Shown: positions 1-8,776, counted from the stretch's first letter. The stretch is DNA of 20,101 bases from an uncultured Parabacteroides sp. (GCA_900552415.1 USAD01000012.1:1-20101); one strand, 5' to 3'. A program made the numbers and translations. The notes: generated by a model from the letters alone, not told the origin.

Positions 1-604
1 AAGCCTCTGGCGTATCACATTCCTCCGCCTCCTTCCACAATAAATTAGTGACCACCGCGATGTGCGGCCGGTAAAACTCCAGACGGAAGCGTCTGTCGAA
101 ACAGGAGGTCATTCGCTCGTCACCCTCGATTAAAGCGATCCGCGCCTCATAACTCAAACTCACCAAACGAGGAACTGGCGGCATCTCGCTTGCCAAGGCG
201 AAATCAAACGACATCTTCTGGCGCTTAAGAACCCACATGATCATCGCCAAAATAGATCGTTTCCCCCTTGTGCCAGCCACGACAACCCGGGTTTTCGTAC
301 GTACACGCTGAAACAAGAACTCCGGTATGGATTGGATCATCAATCCTATCTCGCGAGCCCGAACCAACTCCGGGTTATCCGGAAGGACTGTCGAGCCCAA
401 CACGACCGAATAAACCGGGTTAACCAGCCGATCGGGAAACCAACCGTCGCCGTAATAAACACAGCCCGCAACCTCCAGCCTATGTATTTGATCCTCTGTC
501 AAGCCACAACCGGAGGTGCTCACCTCATATCCTTTTTCCTTGAGGGCTAAAGCTAAGTCCAGCATCAGTGGTTCCGAAACAGAGATTAAATGAACTTTAC
601 GCAT
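1..604 (-). CDS. Mpl/MurC-like Mur ligase with degenerate motifs (partial, 3' end outside window)
   Basis: The minus strand is open from ATG at 604..602 to the window edge (201 codons). The layout matches the Mpl/MurC family, which joins peptides to UDP-MurNAc in cell-wall recycling or synthesis: an N-terminal Rossmann-like part (MRKVHLISVSEPLMLDLALA), a GDGWFPDRL segment like GWFPEK of Mpl, DNPELVRAREIG, then the central ATPase domain. Key motifs have drifted. The P-loop, normally GTHGKTT, is GTRGKRSI at 111-118, so the His is Arg and the Mg-binding Thr/Ser is Arg116. EGDE is kept at 160-163. The family WDHxNVF motif appears as WKEAEEC (190-196), losing the DH pair. The N-terminal Gly-rich loop is also poor in Gly. 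The frame is intact, so this looks like a paralog that lost or changed catalysis rather than a decayed gene. It is divergent from the MBL-fold gene. Family membership is fairly sure; lack of activity is inference. Confidence 0.75.
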   Translation of the reverse strand, partial: MRKVHLISVSEPLMLDLALALKEKGYEVSTSGCGLTEDQIHRLEVAGCVYYGDGWFPDRLVNPVYSVVLGSTVLPDNPELVRAREIGLMIQSIPEFLFQRVRTKTRVVVAGTRGKRSILAMIMWVLKRQKMSFDFALASEMPPVPRLVSLSYEARIALIEGDERMTSCFDRRFRLEFYRPHIAVVTNLLWKEAEECDTPEA

Positions 605-620
605 CCTTTGTATTTTCCCG

Positions 621-628
621 CGAAAATA
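621..628 (-). promoter_or_regulatory. Possible -7 box for the Mur-ligase-like gene
   Basis: On the minus strand TATTTTCG matches Bacteroidales TAnnTTTG at all but one base and lies 16 nt before the ATG at 604. No clear TTTG is seen at the -33 position (TTAG at best), so the call is weak. Confidence 0.3.
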
Positions 629-662
629 CGATTTTTAGGCTAGAGATACTAAATTTTATCGA

Positions 663-670
663 TACCTTTA
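663..670 (+). promoter_or_regulatory. Possible -7 box for the MBL-fold gene
   Basis: TACCTTTA matches TAnnTTTG except for the last base and lies 20 nt before the chosen ATG at 691. No good -33 box was found. If real, it argues against the longer upstream reading of this frame (from 568). Confidence 0.3.
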
Positions 671-690
671 TCCACAAATTTAGACCGATT

Positions 691-1530
691 ATGAATTTGG
701 AATTGATCGATACCGGTTTCTTTCACGCCGATGGAGGCGCCATGTTCGGCGCTATTCCGAAGTTGGCATGGCGCCGCCGTTACCCATGCGACGATGATAA
801 CACTTGTGTCCTTACCATGCGTGTAGCCCTGATCCGTACGGACAATGGGCGACTCATCCTGATCGATAACGGGGCGGGTGAGAAACAACTCGAACGCCTT
901 GCCTACTATCGTTTCTTCGACCTGATCGATCTTGGCCAGGCCTTGGCGGACAAGGGCATCCAAGCAGAGGAAATCACCGACGTGGTGCTGACTCATCTGC
1001 ATTTCGACCACTGCGGTTATACGACCCGGCGAACGAACGGGGAATTGGTCATGGCCTTCCCGAACGCGACGCATTGGGTCAGCCGGCGGCAATGGGAAAA
1101 CTTCCTGAAGCCAAATCCGCTGGAGGCCGACTCCTATTTCCTGGAGAACATGGCGGCAGTTGAGACCGCCAACCGGTTACGCCTGATCGATGGGGAAACA
1201 GCTATCGACCCACAAGTCAAATTACGCCTTTTCGATGGCCACACGCCGGGGCAGATCGTCGCCTACATCCAGGGAAAGAACAGAGAGTACGTTTTCGCGG
1301 GTGACGTGATCCCGTTGATGGCATCCCTCTCGCCCGCCTGGATCTCCGCTTATGACCTGCATGCCGCCCGCTCGTACGACGAGAAGGTCCGGCTGATGGA
1401 AGAGGCCGCTCATAAAGGACAAGCGATCATCTTCTGCCACGACGCCTATCATAAGGCGACAACTATTCGCAAGAGCGGCAACACATTCCGCCACGATCAA
1501 GAGATTACCGATGAGATTATTTCCGACTAA
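691..1530 (+). CDS. MBL-fold metallo-hydrolase
   Basis: A 279-residue metallo-beta-lactamase-fold hydrolase, probably cytoplasmic because no signal peptide is seen. All expected metal ligands are present: the HxHxDH motif in THLHFDHCG (His102, His104, Asp106, His107), His184 in DGHTPGQ, Asp205 in FAGDVIP and His250 in FCHDAYH, fitting a dinuclear metal site. The arrangement resembles the lactonase/glyoxalase-II-like branch, but the substrate cannot be told from sequence. The frame is open back to 568, but the start at 691 (MNLELIDTG) is preferred: it begins the conserved strand, and the upstream residues overlap the divergent gene and its promoter region. The DUF4833 gene follows after 12 nt, suggesting co-transcription. 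Confidence 0.85.
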   Translation: MNLELIDTGFFHADGGAMFGAIPKLAWRRRYPCDDDNTCVLTMRVALIRTDNGRLILIDNGAGEKQLERLAYYRFFDLIDLGQALADKGIQAEEITDVVLTHLHFDHCGYTTRRTNGELVMAFPNATHWVSRRQWENFLKPNPLEADSYFLENMAAVETANRLRLIDGETAIDPQVKLRLFDGHTPGQIVAYIQGKNREYVFAGDVIPLMASLSPAWISAYDLHAARSYDEKVRLMEEAAHKGQAIIFCHDAYHKATTIRKSGNTFRHDQEITDEIISD

Positions 1531-1542
1531 AACAAATAAGAT

Positions 1543-2079
1543 ATGACAAACAAACAACTCCTTATTCGCCCATTCCTGACGATCCTGATGATGCTCTTCG
1601 CTCTCAACGTCTGGGCAACCGACCCTCGAGAAGACTTTTATTTGACCGCCGAACGGCTTTTCCATATCGCACGAAGTGTCAACCGCAACCTTGTCTGCTA
1701 CGACGCGCACCTGACTAATAACGGCCAGCTTGTCACCGACGAGCCGATTAACGTCTTTTGGGTCAACCGGGAGGAGCGACCTGGCGAAAAGAATGGACTG
1801 AACTATTTCCAGCGGAAAATGGCCTACGGCTATAAGGTGGTCGATAAGGGCGACGATTACAGCGTCGTGACTCTCTCCGCCTATCCGGATCGCCAGTTGA
1901 CCATCAAAAAGCACGACGGGCGATACATCTGCCAAGTGAAAATCAACGGGCAGGAATCCATCCTTCGCGAGCTCTATGTCAAAGTATCACCACGAAATTC
2001 CATGAGCGTCGAATACGTGGAGCTGCGGGGCGAGACCCTGAATAACGGGACAACAGTAAGCGAACGGATTCAACGCTAA
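1543..2079 (+). CDS. Secreted DUF4833 family protein
   Basis: A 178-residue protein with an N-terminal signal sequence (basic MTNKQLLIRP, a hydrophobic stretch to about residue 24, cleavage likely after NVWA). The mature part has the DUF4833 pattern as I know it: a HIARSVNRNLVCYDA segment, then VFWVNREERPGEKN, LNYFQRKMAYGYKV, a strand-rich centre with LTIKKHDGRYICQVKINGQ, and a YVKVSPRNSMSVEYVELRG end. The predicted site is periplasm or cell surface; no catalytic motif or lipobox is visible. It lies 12 nt after the MBL gene and 31 nt before the S9 peptidase, all on the plus strand, so the three may form an operon. Biochemical function is unknown. The family call comes from remembered pattern, not from a search. 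Confidence 0.75.
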   Translation: MTNKQLLIRPFLTILMMLFALNVWATDPREDFYLTAERLFHIARSVNRNLVCYDAHLTNNGQLVTDEPINVFWVNREERPGEKNGLNYFQRKMAYGYKVVDKGDDYSVVTLSAYPDRQLTIKKHDGRYICQVKINGQESILRELYVKVSPRNSMSVEYVELRGETLNNGTTVSERIQR

Positions 2080-2110
2080 AAGATATCAGACCGACATACA
2101 TTAATTAAAC

Positions 2111-4609
2111 ATGATAAAGGAAATGAATTGCAAGAAAATCCTGACGGTGGCCGCCCTCTGCGCGGCGACCGCTTCCATGGAGGCTAAGGAGGTTGTCGTC
2201 AAGCAATACGCTTACGCCGGTCCTTATGCCATCGCCACCCCTTACCAGGTGGACGAGACCAACGTGAAAGGCGAGAAATTCGCCGACCGGGAATTGTTGA
2301 ACACCACCATCCCATTCGGGCAGATCGCCCTGGGCGGGAAAACCCTCGATGCCGGCACGACGGGCGAGTTGACCCTGCCGGGCGACAAAAACTCCTTCGC
2401 CCTGCACCTCGTCTCTTTCTACCTCAACAGCGACCGCTACGTAAAAGGCTCGCTCACGGTGAAGGGGCCTGAGATCGCCGCTATCTACGTCGATGGCGAG
2501 GAGATGAAACCGACCGACGGCAAGATCGCCCTCACCCTCGAGCCGCACCGCTACGAGGTGGTCATCAAATACCTCTCGCGCTCGGGCAAGCAGGAGCAGA
2601 TCAAGAGTACCTTCGAGACGGAAAGCGACGCCGAGATCGCCGCTACCACCAACCCGGAGAAACGTTATTTCATCCACGACGTGCTGGAGGGCGAGCACTT
2701 CACCGGCGTCAGCCTCTCGCCGAGCGGGAAATACCTGATCGTCAACACGACCGAGACCTTCCCGGGCGGTAAGAAGGTGAGCGGATCGAAAGTGATCGAC
2801 AGCCAGACGGGCCAGACCCTGCTCGATAACGGCCAGGATCTGGAGTGGCTCCCCAAGAGCGACAAGGCCTATTACACCAAGGAGGGCCCGCAAGGCAAAC
2901 GGCTGATCATTGTCGATCCCGTCAGCAAGACGGAGACGATCCTGTCGGAGAAACTGCCCGACGGACGGCTGACCTTCGCCCCGACCGAGGATTACCTCAT
3001 CCTCTCCGTCAAGGAAGAGGGGCCGAAAGAGAACGAGAAGATCCGGCAGATCCTCGTGCCCGACGATCGCCAACCGGGCTGGCGCGACCGTGTATTCCTT
3101 TATAAATACGACCTTGCCAACGGCCTTTGCCAGCGGCTGACCTTCGGCCACACCTCGACCCGGCTGAACGACATCTCGGCTGATGGTCGCCAGCTGCTTT
3201 TCAGCTGCTCGGAGGATTGCCTGACCGAACGGCCTTTCAACACCACCAGCATCTATCGCCTCGACCTGGCGAGCATGCGGGTCGATACGCTCATCCGCCG
3301 CGACAAGTTCGTGAACTATGCCCTCTTCTCGCCCGACGGCAAGCAATTGCTCGTCCATGGCTCGGGCGAGGCATTCGGTGGCATTGGCCTCAACATCAAG
3401 AAGGGACAAACCTCTAACCTGGCCGACGGGCAACTCTTCCTGTTCGATATCGCCACGAAAGAGGCGAAGCCGCTTACTAAGACATTCAATCCATCCGTCG
3501 GTGGCATCACCTGGAGCGCAGACGACAACCAGATCTATTTCACGGCCGAGAACCGCGACTACGTGAGCCTCTACCGCCTAGACCCGACGAATGGCGACAT
3601 CCGCCAGCTGCCGACCGACGAGGATGTGGTGGAGAACATCTCGATCGCCAACCGCGCCCCGCGCCTGGCCTACTACGGCATGAGCGTCTCCAACTCGCAA
3701 CGGCTCTATACGCTCGACCTGGATGCCCAGCGGGGCAAGCGGCTCATCGACCTCTCGGAGAAGATCCTGAAGAACGTGACGCTGGGCGAGGTGAAGGACT
3801 GGAACTTTGTCTCGGCCAAGGGCGATACCATCTACGGCCGTTTCTACTTGCCGCCCCATTTTGACCCGGGCAAGAAATACCCGCTCATCGTGAACTACTA
3901 CGGCGGTACCTCGCCGACGGAGCGCTCGTTCGAGAGCCGCTACCCGACCCACGCCTACGCCGCGCTGGGCTACGTCGTCTATATCCTGCAACCCAGCGGG
4001 GCGACCGGCTTCGGGCAGGAATTCTCGGCGCGCCACGTGAACGCCTGGGGCAAGATGACGGCCGACGAGATCATCGAGGGCACCAAGCGCTTCTGTAAGG
4101 AGCACGCCTTCGTCGACAGCGACAAGATCGGTTGCATCGGCGCCTCCTACGGCGGCTTCATGACGCAGTACCTCCAGACGAAGACGGACATCTTCGCGGC
4201 GGCCATCTCGCACGCCGGCATCAGCGACATCACCAGCTATTGGGGCGAGGGCTACTGGGGTTATTCCTACAGCGCCCTGGCGACGGCCAACAGCTACCCG
4301 TGGAACGCCCGCGACCTCTATACGCTGCAAAGCCCGCTCTTCAACGCCGACAAGATCAACACGCCGCTCCTCTTCCTGCACGGCACGGCCGACACGAACG
4401 TGCCCGTGGGCGAGAGCATACAGATGTTCACCGCCTTGAAACTGCTAGGCAAGACGACCGAGTTCGTCCAGGTGCCCGACCAGGATCACCATATCCTCGA
4501 CTACGACAAGCGGATCCTCTGGACCAACACCATCTTTGCCTGGTTCGCGAAATGGCTGAAAGGGCAACCCGAGTGGTGGGACGCCCTCTATCCGCCCAAG
4601 ACGCTCTAG
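2111..4609 (+). CDS. Secreted S9 family (prolyl oligopeptidase/DPP-type) serine peptidase
   Basis: An 832-residue exported peptidase. A signal peptide (MNCKKILTVAALCAATA) leads into an N-terminal region of about 150 residues, then a beta-propeller-like middle (roughly 180-550, with repeats such as LSPSGKYLIV, FSPDGKQLLVHG, WSADDNQIYFTAENR), then a C-terminal alpha/beta-hydrolase domain. The expected triad is visible: Ser679 in GASYGGF, Asp761 in HGTADTNVP and His793 in DQDHHILD. Such enzymes cleave short peptides, often near proline, in the periplasm or at the surface. The DPP IV Glu motif could not be assigned, so exopeptidase or endopeptidase activity is open. ATG at 2111 gives MIKEMNCKK; ATG at 2123 is also possible and leaves the signal peptide whole. 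The stop codon ends 5 nt before the first unit of the 42-bp array. Confidence 0.9.
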   Translation: MIKEMNCKKILTVAALCAATASMEAKEVVVKQYAYAGPYAIATPYQVDETNVKGEKFADRELLNTTIPFGQIALGGKTLDAGTTGELTLPGDKNSFALHLVSFYLNSDRYVKGSLTVKGPEIAAIYVDGEEMKPTDGKIALTLEPHRYEVVIKYLSRSGKQEQIKSTFETESDAEIAATTNPEKRYFIHDVLEGEHFTGVSLSPSGKYLIVNTTETFPGGKKVSGSKVIDSQTGQTLLDNGQDLEWLPKSDKAYYTKEGPQGKRLIIVDPVSKTETILSEKLPDGRLTFAPTEDYLILSVKEEGPKENEKIRQILVPDDRQPGWRDRVFLYKYDLANGLCQRLTFGHTSTRLNDISADGRQLLFSCSEDCLTERPFNTTSIYRLDLASMRVDTLIRRDKFVNYALFSPDGKQLLVHGSGEAFGGIGLNIKKGQTSNLADGQLFLFDIATKEAKPLTKTFNPSVGGITWSADDNQIYFTAENRDYVSLYRLDPTNGDIRQLPTDEDVVENISIANRAPRLAYYGMSVSNSQRLYTLDLDAQRGKRLIDLSEKILKNVTLGEVKDWNFVSAKGDTIYGRFYLPPHFDPGKKYPLIVNYYGGTSPTERSFESRYPTHAYAALGYVVYILQPSGATGFGQEFSARHVNAWGKMTADEIIEGTKRFCKEHAFVDSDKIGCIGASYGGFMTQYLQTKTDIFAAAISHAGISDITSYWGEGYWGYSYSALATANSYPWNARDLYTLQSPLFNADKINTPLLFLHGTADTNVPVGESIQMFTALKLLGKTTEFVQVPDQDHHILDYDKRILWTNTIFAWFAKWLKGQPEWWDALYPPKTL

Positions 4610-4614
4610 GCCCT

Positions 4615-4930
4615 TTTCCACCGGTGGAAAGACCCGCCGTATTAATATTTTGAGGCTTTCCACCGGTGCGGCAACCCGCCGTATTAATATTTTTGGGCTT
4701 TCCACCGGTGCGGCAACCCGCCGTATTAATATTTTGGGGCTTTCCACCGGCGCGTCTACCCGGCTAACATGTTTTTTTGGCCTTTCCTCCGGTGCTTCTA
4801 CCCGGCTATCTTTTTTTTTGGGGTTTTCCACCGGTGCATCAACCCGGCAAACTGGTTTTTTAGGCCTTTCCACCGGTGGAAACCCTCGCCGAACAAATAT
4901 TTTTGGTCCTTCCACCGGTGGAAAGACCCC
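4615..4930. repeat. Tandem array of eight 42-bp repeats with TTTCCACCGGTG core
   Basis: Units start at 4615, 4657, 4699, 4741, 4783, 4825, 4867 and 4909, exactly 42 bp apart although their sequences differ. Each has a conserved TTTCC(A/T)CCGG(T/C)G core, a CCCGCC/CCCGGC-like middle and an AT-rich or T-rich tail ending in GG. Units 2 and 3 are almost identical; units 4-6 have drifted, including runs of T. The perfect 16-bp palindrome TTTCCACCGGTGGAAA is complete only in units 1 and 7; the last unit keeps 14 bp of it, and the middle units keep just the left half. The array fills most of the gap between the S9 peptidase gene and purL. With a period of 3n, both strands stay open across it. Confidence 0.95.
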
Positions 4931-4959
4931 TTCCCGCCAAAGAATACCCCAGATTTTCG

Positions 4960-4967
4960 TATCTTCG
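4960..4967 (+). promoter_or_regulatory. Possible -7 box for purL
   Basis: TATCTTCG matches TAnnTTTG except for one base and is followed by a leader of about 55 nt before the purL ATG at 5030. No TTTG is found at the -33 spacing. It lies about 30 nt after the 42-bp array. No purine riboswitch was recognised in the leader. Confidence 0.4.
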
Positions 4968-5029
4968 CGGAAACGAACAAAGAGGTATTCATCCCCCTAT
5001 TTGTGAAATACTAAACATAAGTCTACAAT

Positions 5030-8000
5030 ATGATTTTATTCTTTCAATCTCCGACAAAAACGGTGCTCGCTGTCGAGGCCAAGCAACCGTTTTCACCAGA
5101 AGATACGAAAAAGTTGGTGTGGCTCTTCAGCGGCGCGACACCGACAGGTACTGAGACCATGGAAGGACATTTCGTCGGCCCTCGCCGCGAGATGATTACC
5201 CCTTGGAGCACGAACGCGGTCGAGATCACCCAGAACATGGGCCTGGAGGGCATCACCCGCATCGAGGAATACTTCCCCGTCAGCTCGGCCGAGGCGGATC
5301 ACGACCCGATGCTGCAACGCGTCTATAACGGGTTGGACCAAATGATATTCACCATCAGCAAGCAGCCGGATCCGATCGTCTACATCGACGACCTGGAGGC
5401 CTACAACCAACAGGAAGGCCTGGCGCTGAGCGCTGAGGAGATCGCCTACCTGAACGAGGTGAGCGGCAAGCTGGGCCGCAAGCTGACCGACAGCGAGGTG
5501 TTCGGCTTCTCGCAAGTCAACTCCGAGCACTGCCGCCACAAGATCTTCGGCGGAACCTTCATCATCGACGGCGAGGAGAAGGAGAGCTCACTTTTCAACC
5601 TGATCAAGAAGACATCGGCCGAGAACCCCAACAAGCTGGTTTCGGCCTACAAGGATAACGTGGCCTTCAACGAGGGCCCGACGGTCGAGCAGTTCGCTCC
5701 GCAAAGCGGCGACAAGCCCGACTATTTCGCCATCAAGGACATCAAGACGGTGATCTCGCTCAAGGCCGAGACGCACAACTTCCCGACGACGGTCGAGCCG
5801 TTCAACGGCGCCGCGACAGGTACGGGCGGTGAGATCCGCGACCGTCTGGGCGGTGGAAAAGCCTCTTTGCCCATCGCGGGAACGGCGGTTTACATGACCG
5901 CTTATCCTCGTACGGAGGGCGCCCGCGAGTGGGAGAAGATCCTCGACCCGCGCCCATGGCTCTACCAGACACCTGAGCAGATCCTGATCAAGGCGTCGAA
6001 CGGCGCGTCCGACTTCGGTAACAAGTTCGGCCAGCCGCTGATCTGCGGTTCTGTCCTGACCTTCGAGCATGCCGAGAACAACAAGAAATACGCTTACGAC
6101 AAGGTGATCATGCTGGCCGGCGGTGTTGGCTACGCCAATCGGCGCGACGCCCTGAAGGGCGACCCGAAGCCGGGCGAGAAGGTGGTCGTCATCGGTGGCG
6201 ACAACTATCGCATCGGCATGGGCGGCGGCGCCGTCTCGTCGGTCAACACCGGGCAATACACGAGCGGCATTGAGCTGAACGCCGTACAGCGTGCCAACCC
6301 CGAGATGCAGAAACGCGCCGCCAACGTGATCCGCGCGATCGCCGAGAGCGACGACAACCCGATCGTCTCGATCCACGACCACGGCGCCGGCGGCCACCTG
6401 AACTGCCTCTCCGAGCTGGTCGAGGCAACCGGCGGCCACATCGACATGAGCCAATTACCTATTGGCGACCCGACCCTTTCAGCGAAGGAGATCATCGGTA
6501 ACGAGAGCCAGGAGCGCATGGGCCTGTTGCTCGAGGAGAAGGACGTGGCGCGGGTAAAACGCATCGCCGACCGCGAGCGCGCCCCGATGTACGTCGTAGG
6601 CGAGACGACCGACGACATGAAGTTCGTCTTCGAGCAGGCCGACGGCGTCAAGCCGATCGACATCAAGCTGGAATATATGTTCGGTAAGCCCCCACGCACG
6701 ATCATGCGCGACCACACGGTCGAGGAGACTTATCAACCGGTTGTCTATAAAGAGTCTGAGCTGCATCACTACCTGGAGAACGTGCTCCAGTTGGAGGCTG
6801 TCGCTTGTAAGGATTGGTTGACCAACAAGGTAGACCGCTCCGTCACGGGTAAGATCGCCCGCCAGCAATGCCAGGGCGAGTTGCAATTGCCGTTGAGCGA
6901 CCTGGGCGCTGTTGCCCTCGACTACCGTGGCAAGGCAGGTATCGCGACCTCCATCGGTCACGCGCCGCAAGTCGCCCTGGTTGATCCGGCGGCCGGTTCC
7001 GTCATGGCGATCGCCGAGGCGCTGACCAACATCGTCTTCGCGCCGTTGGCCGATCACCTCACAGGCGTTTCACTGAGCGCCAACTGGATGTGGCCTTGCC
7101 GCAACGAGGGCGAGGACGCACGTCTCTACAAGGCCGTACAAGCCGCTTCCGACTTCGCTTGCGAGCTGGGCATCAACATCCCGACCGGAAAAGACTCCTT
7201 GTCCATGACCCAGAAGTATGGCGACGACAAGGTGATCGCTCCGGGTACGGTCATCATCTCGGCCGGCGCTGAGGTAAGCGACGTTCGCAAGATCGTCTCT
7301 CCGGTCCTGGCACACGAGCGTAACTCACACATCTATTATATCGACTTCTCGTTCGACACGCTGAAGCTGGGCGGCTCCGCTTTCGCGCAAGCGCTCAACA
7401 AGCTGGGCGACGAGGTTCCAACCGTCAAGGATCCGGAATATTTCAGCGACGCGTTCAACGCCGTTCAGGAGGCCATCGAGCAGGGCTTGATCCTCGCGGG
7501 CCACGACATCTCGGCCGGCGGTATGATCACTACCTTGCTGGAGATGTGCTTCGCTAACGTTGAGGGCGGTCTTGAAGTGAACCTCGACAAGATCAACGAG
7601 AGCGACATCGTGAAGATCCTCTTCGCCGAGAACCCGGGTATCATTGTTCAGGTAAAGGACAAGAAAGCCTTCGAGAAACTGATGATGGACGCGGGCGTAG
7701 GTTTCGCCGAGATCGCCAAACCGACCAGCGAGCGCCACATCCTCGTATCGAAAGAGGGCATCCAATACCACTTCGGCATCGACTATATGCGTGATGTCTG
7801 GTACTCGACCTCCTATAAGTTGGATATCAAGCAGAGCGGCAGTGTCTGCGCCGGCAATCGCTTCGAGAACTATAAGATGCAACCGCTGGAGTTCAAGTTC
7901 AACAAGAACTTCACCGGTAAACTGGCAGATTATGGCATCTCGGCCGACCGTCGCCAACCGAGCGGTATCAAGGCGGCGATCCTCCGCGACAAGGGTACCA

Positions 8001-8716
8001 ACGGCGAGCGTGAGATGGCATACTCGATGTATCTGGCAGGCTTCGACGTGAAAGATGTTCACCTGACCGACTTGGCTACGGGCCGTGAGACACTCGACGA
8101 CGTGAACCTGATCGTCTTCTGCGGTGGTTTCTCTAACTCCGACGTATTGGGCTCCGCTAAGGGATGGGCTGCCGGTATCCTCTTCAATGAGAAGGCCAAG
8201 GCCGCGATCGACCGTTTCTACGCCCGCAAGGACACATTGAGCCTCGGTATCTGTAACGGTTGCCAGTTGATGGCTGAGCTGGAGTTGCTCTACCCTGAGC
8301 ACGAGAAAAAGCACAAGATGCTCCACAACGACTCACACAAGTTCGAGTCTAACTTCGTAACACTCGAGATCCCGAAGAACCACTCCGTGATGTTCGGTTC
8401 GCTGAGCGGCAGCAAGCTGGGAATCTGGGTCGCTCATGGCGAGGGCAAGTTCGACTTCCCGTACGAGGAGAAGGAGTATCACATCGTGGCAAAATACAAC
8501 TACGAGGGTTATCCGGCCAATCCGAACGGCTCACCATGGGCCGTAGCCGGTGTCTGCTCGCACGATGGTCGCCACCTGGCGATGATGCCTCACCTCGAGC
8601 GCGCGATGTTCCCATGGCAATGCGGTTACTATCCCGCAGAGCACCGGAACGACGAGGTAACCCCGTGGATCGAGGCCTTCGTCAACGCACGCCACTGGAT
8701 CGAGAACCTGAAATAA
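5030..8716 (+). CDS. purL: Phosphoribosylformylglycinamidine synthase, single-chain (PurL)
   Basis: A 1228-residue FGAM synthase, the fourth step of purine synthesis: FGAR + ATP + glutamine to FGAM. It is the large form that joins a PurS-like N-terminus, two AIRS-like synthetase halves and a C-terminal glutaminase, close in length to the roughly 1,290-residue enterobacterial enzyme. Seen motifs are SQVNSEHCRHKIFGG, LKAETHNFPTTVEPFNGAATG, HDHGAGGHLNCLSELVEA, GHDISAGGMITTLLEM and the glutaminase part. Its triad is Cys1075 (LGICNGCQ), His1188 and Glu1190 (MMPHLERAMFPWQ). Start at 5030 begins MILFFQSPTKTVLAVEA, which fits the family N-terminus. Cytoplasmic. Codon use is strongly C/G-ending, as in highly expressed genes. 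The gene stands alone between the repeat array and a strong hairpin terminator. Confidence 0.98.
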   Translation: MILFFQSPTKTVLAVEAKQPFSPEDTKKLVWLFSGATPTGTETMEGHFVGPRREMITPWSTNAVEITQNMGLEGITRIEEYFPVSSAEADHDPMLQRVYNGLDQMIFTISKQPDPIVYIDDLEAYNQQEGLALSAEEIAYLNEVSGKLGRKLTDSEVFGFSQVNSEHCRHKIFGGTFIIDGEEKESSLFNLIKKTSAENPNKLVSAYKDNVAFNEGPTVEQFAPQSGDKPDYFAIKDIKTVISLKAETHNFPTTVEPFNGAATGTGGEIRDRLGGGKASLPIAGTAVYMTAYPRTEGAREWEKILDPRPWLYQTPEQILIKASNGASDFGNKFGQPLICGSVLTFEHAENNKKYAYDKVIMLAGGVGYANRRDALKGDPKPGEKVVVIGGDNYRIGMGGGAVSSVNTGQYTSGIELNAVQRANPEMQKRAANVIRAIAESDDNPIVSIHDHGAGGHLNCLSELVEATGGHIDMSQLPIGDPTLSAKEIIGNESQERMGLLLEEKDVARVKRIADRERAPMYVVGETTDDMKFVFEQADGVKPIDIKLEYMFGKPPRTIMRDHTVEETYQPVVYKESELHHYLENVLQLEAVACKDWLTNKVDRSVTGKIARQQCQGELQLPLSDLGAVALDYRGKAGIATSIGHAPQVALVDPAAGSVMAIAEALTNIVFAPLADHLTGVSLSANWMWPCRNEGEDARLYKAVQAASDFACELGINIPTGKDSLSMTQKYGDDKVIAPGTVIISAGAEVSDVRKIVSPVLAHERNSHIYYIDFSFDTLKLGGSAFAQALNKLGDEVPTVKDPEYFSDAFNAVQEAIEQGLILAGHDISAGGMITTLLEMCFANVEGGLEVNLDKINESDIVKILFAENPGIIVQVKDKKAFEKLMMDAGVGFAEIAKPTSERHILVSKEGIQYHFGIDYMRDVWYSTSYKLDIKQSGSVCAGNRFENYKMQPLEFKFNKNFTGKLADYGISADRRQPSGIKAAILRDKGTNGEREMAYSMYLAGFDVKDVHLTDLATGRETLDDVNLIVFCGGFSNSDVLGSAKGWAAGILFNEKAKAAIDRFYARKDTLSLGICNGCQLMAELELLYPEHEKKHKMLHNDSHKFESNFVTLEIPKNHSVMFGSLSGSKLGIWVAHGEGKFDFPYEEKEYHIVAKYNYEGYPANPNGSPWAVAGVCSHDGRHLAMMPHLERAMFPWQCGYYPAEHRNDEVTPWIEAFVNARHWIENLK

Positions 8717-8732
8717 TCCATAACTAATCATA

Positions 8733-8776
8733 AATCCCATCTTTCTCACTCCTCCCGGAACGAGAAAGATGGGATT
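8733..8776 (+). terminator. Hairpin terminator after purL
   Basis: A perfect 15-bp stem (8733-8747 with 8762-8776, AATCCCATCTTTCTC and its complement) around a 14-nt loop, 16 nt after the purL stop. The A/T-rich sequence after it has no long T run, so it may work in part as an RNA-stabilising 3' hairpin. Confidence 0.7.

Noticed and set aside
2105..3433. Long minus-strand frame (442 codons) opposite the S9 peptidase
   Set aside because: It is a shadow produced by GC-rich third positions; the plus strand has a clear signal peptide, propeller and catalytic triad.
4445..4915. Minus-strand frame with APVESPKILIRRV-like repeats
   Set aside because: It runs from the 42-bp array into the S9 peptidase coding region; it stays open because the period is a multiple of 3, with no promoter or family match.
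4615..4930. CRISPR array
   Set aside because: The repeats abut without unique spacers, the units diverge gradually, and no cas genes are near.
4970..5029. Purine riboswitch before purL
   Set aside because: The leader is only about 60 nt and no conserved purine or PRPP/guanidine riboswitch core is seen.
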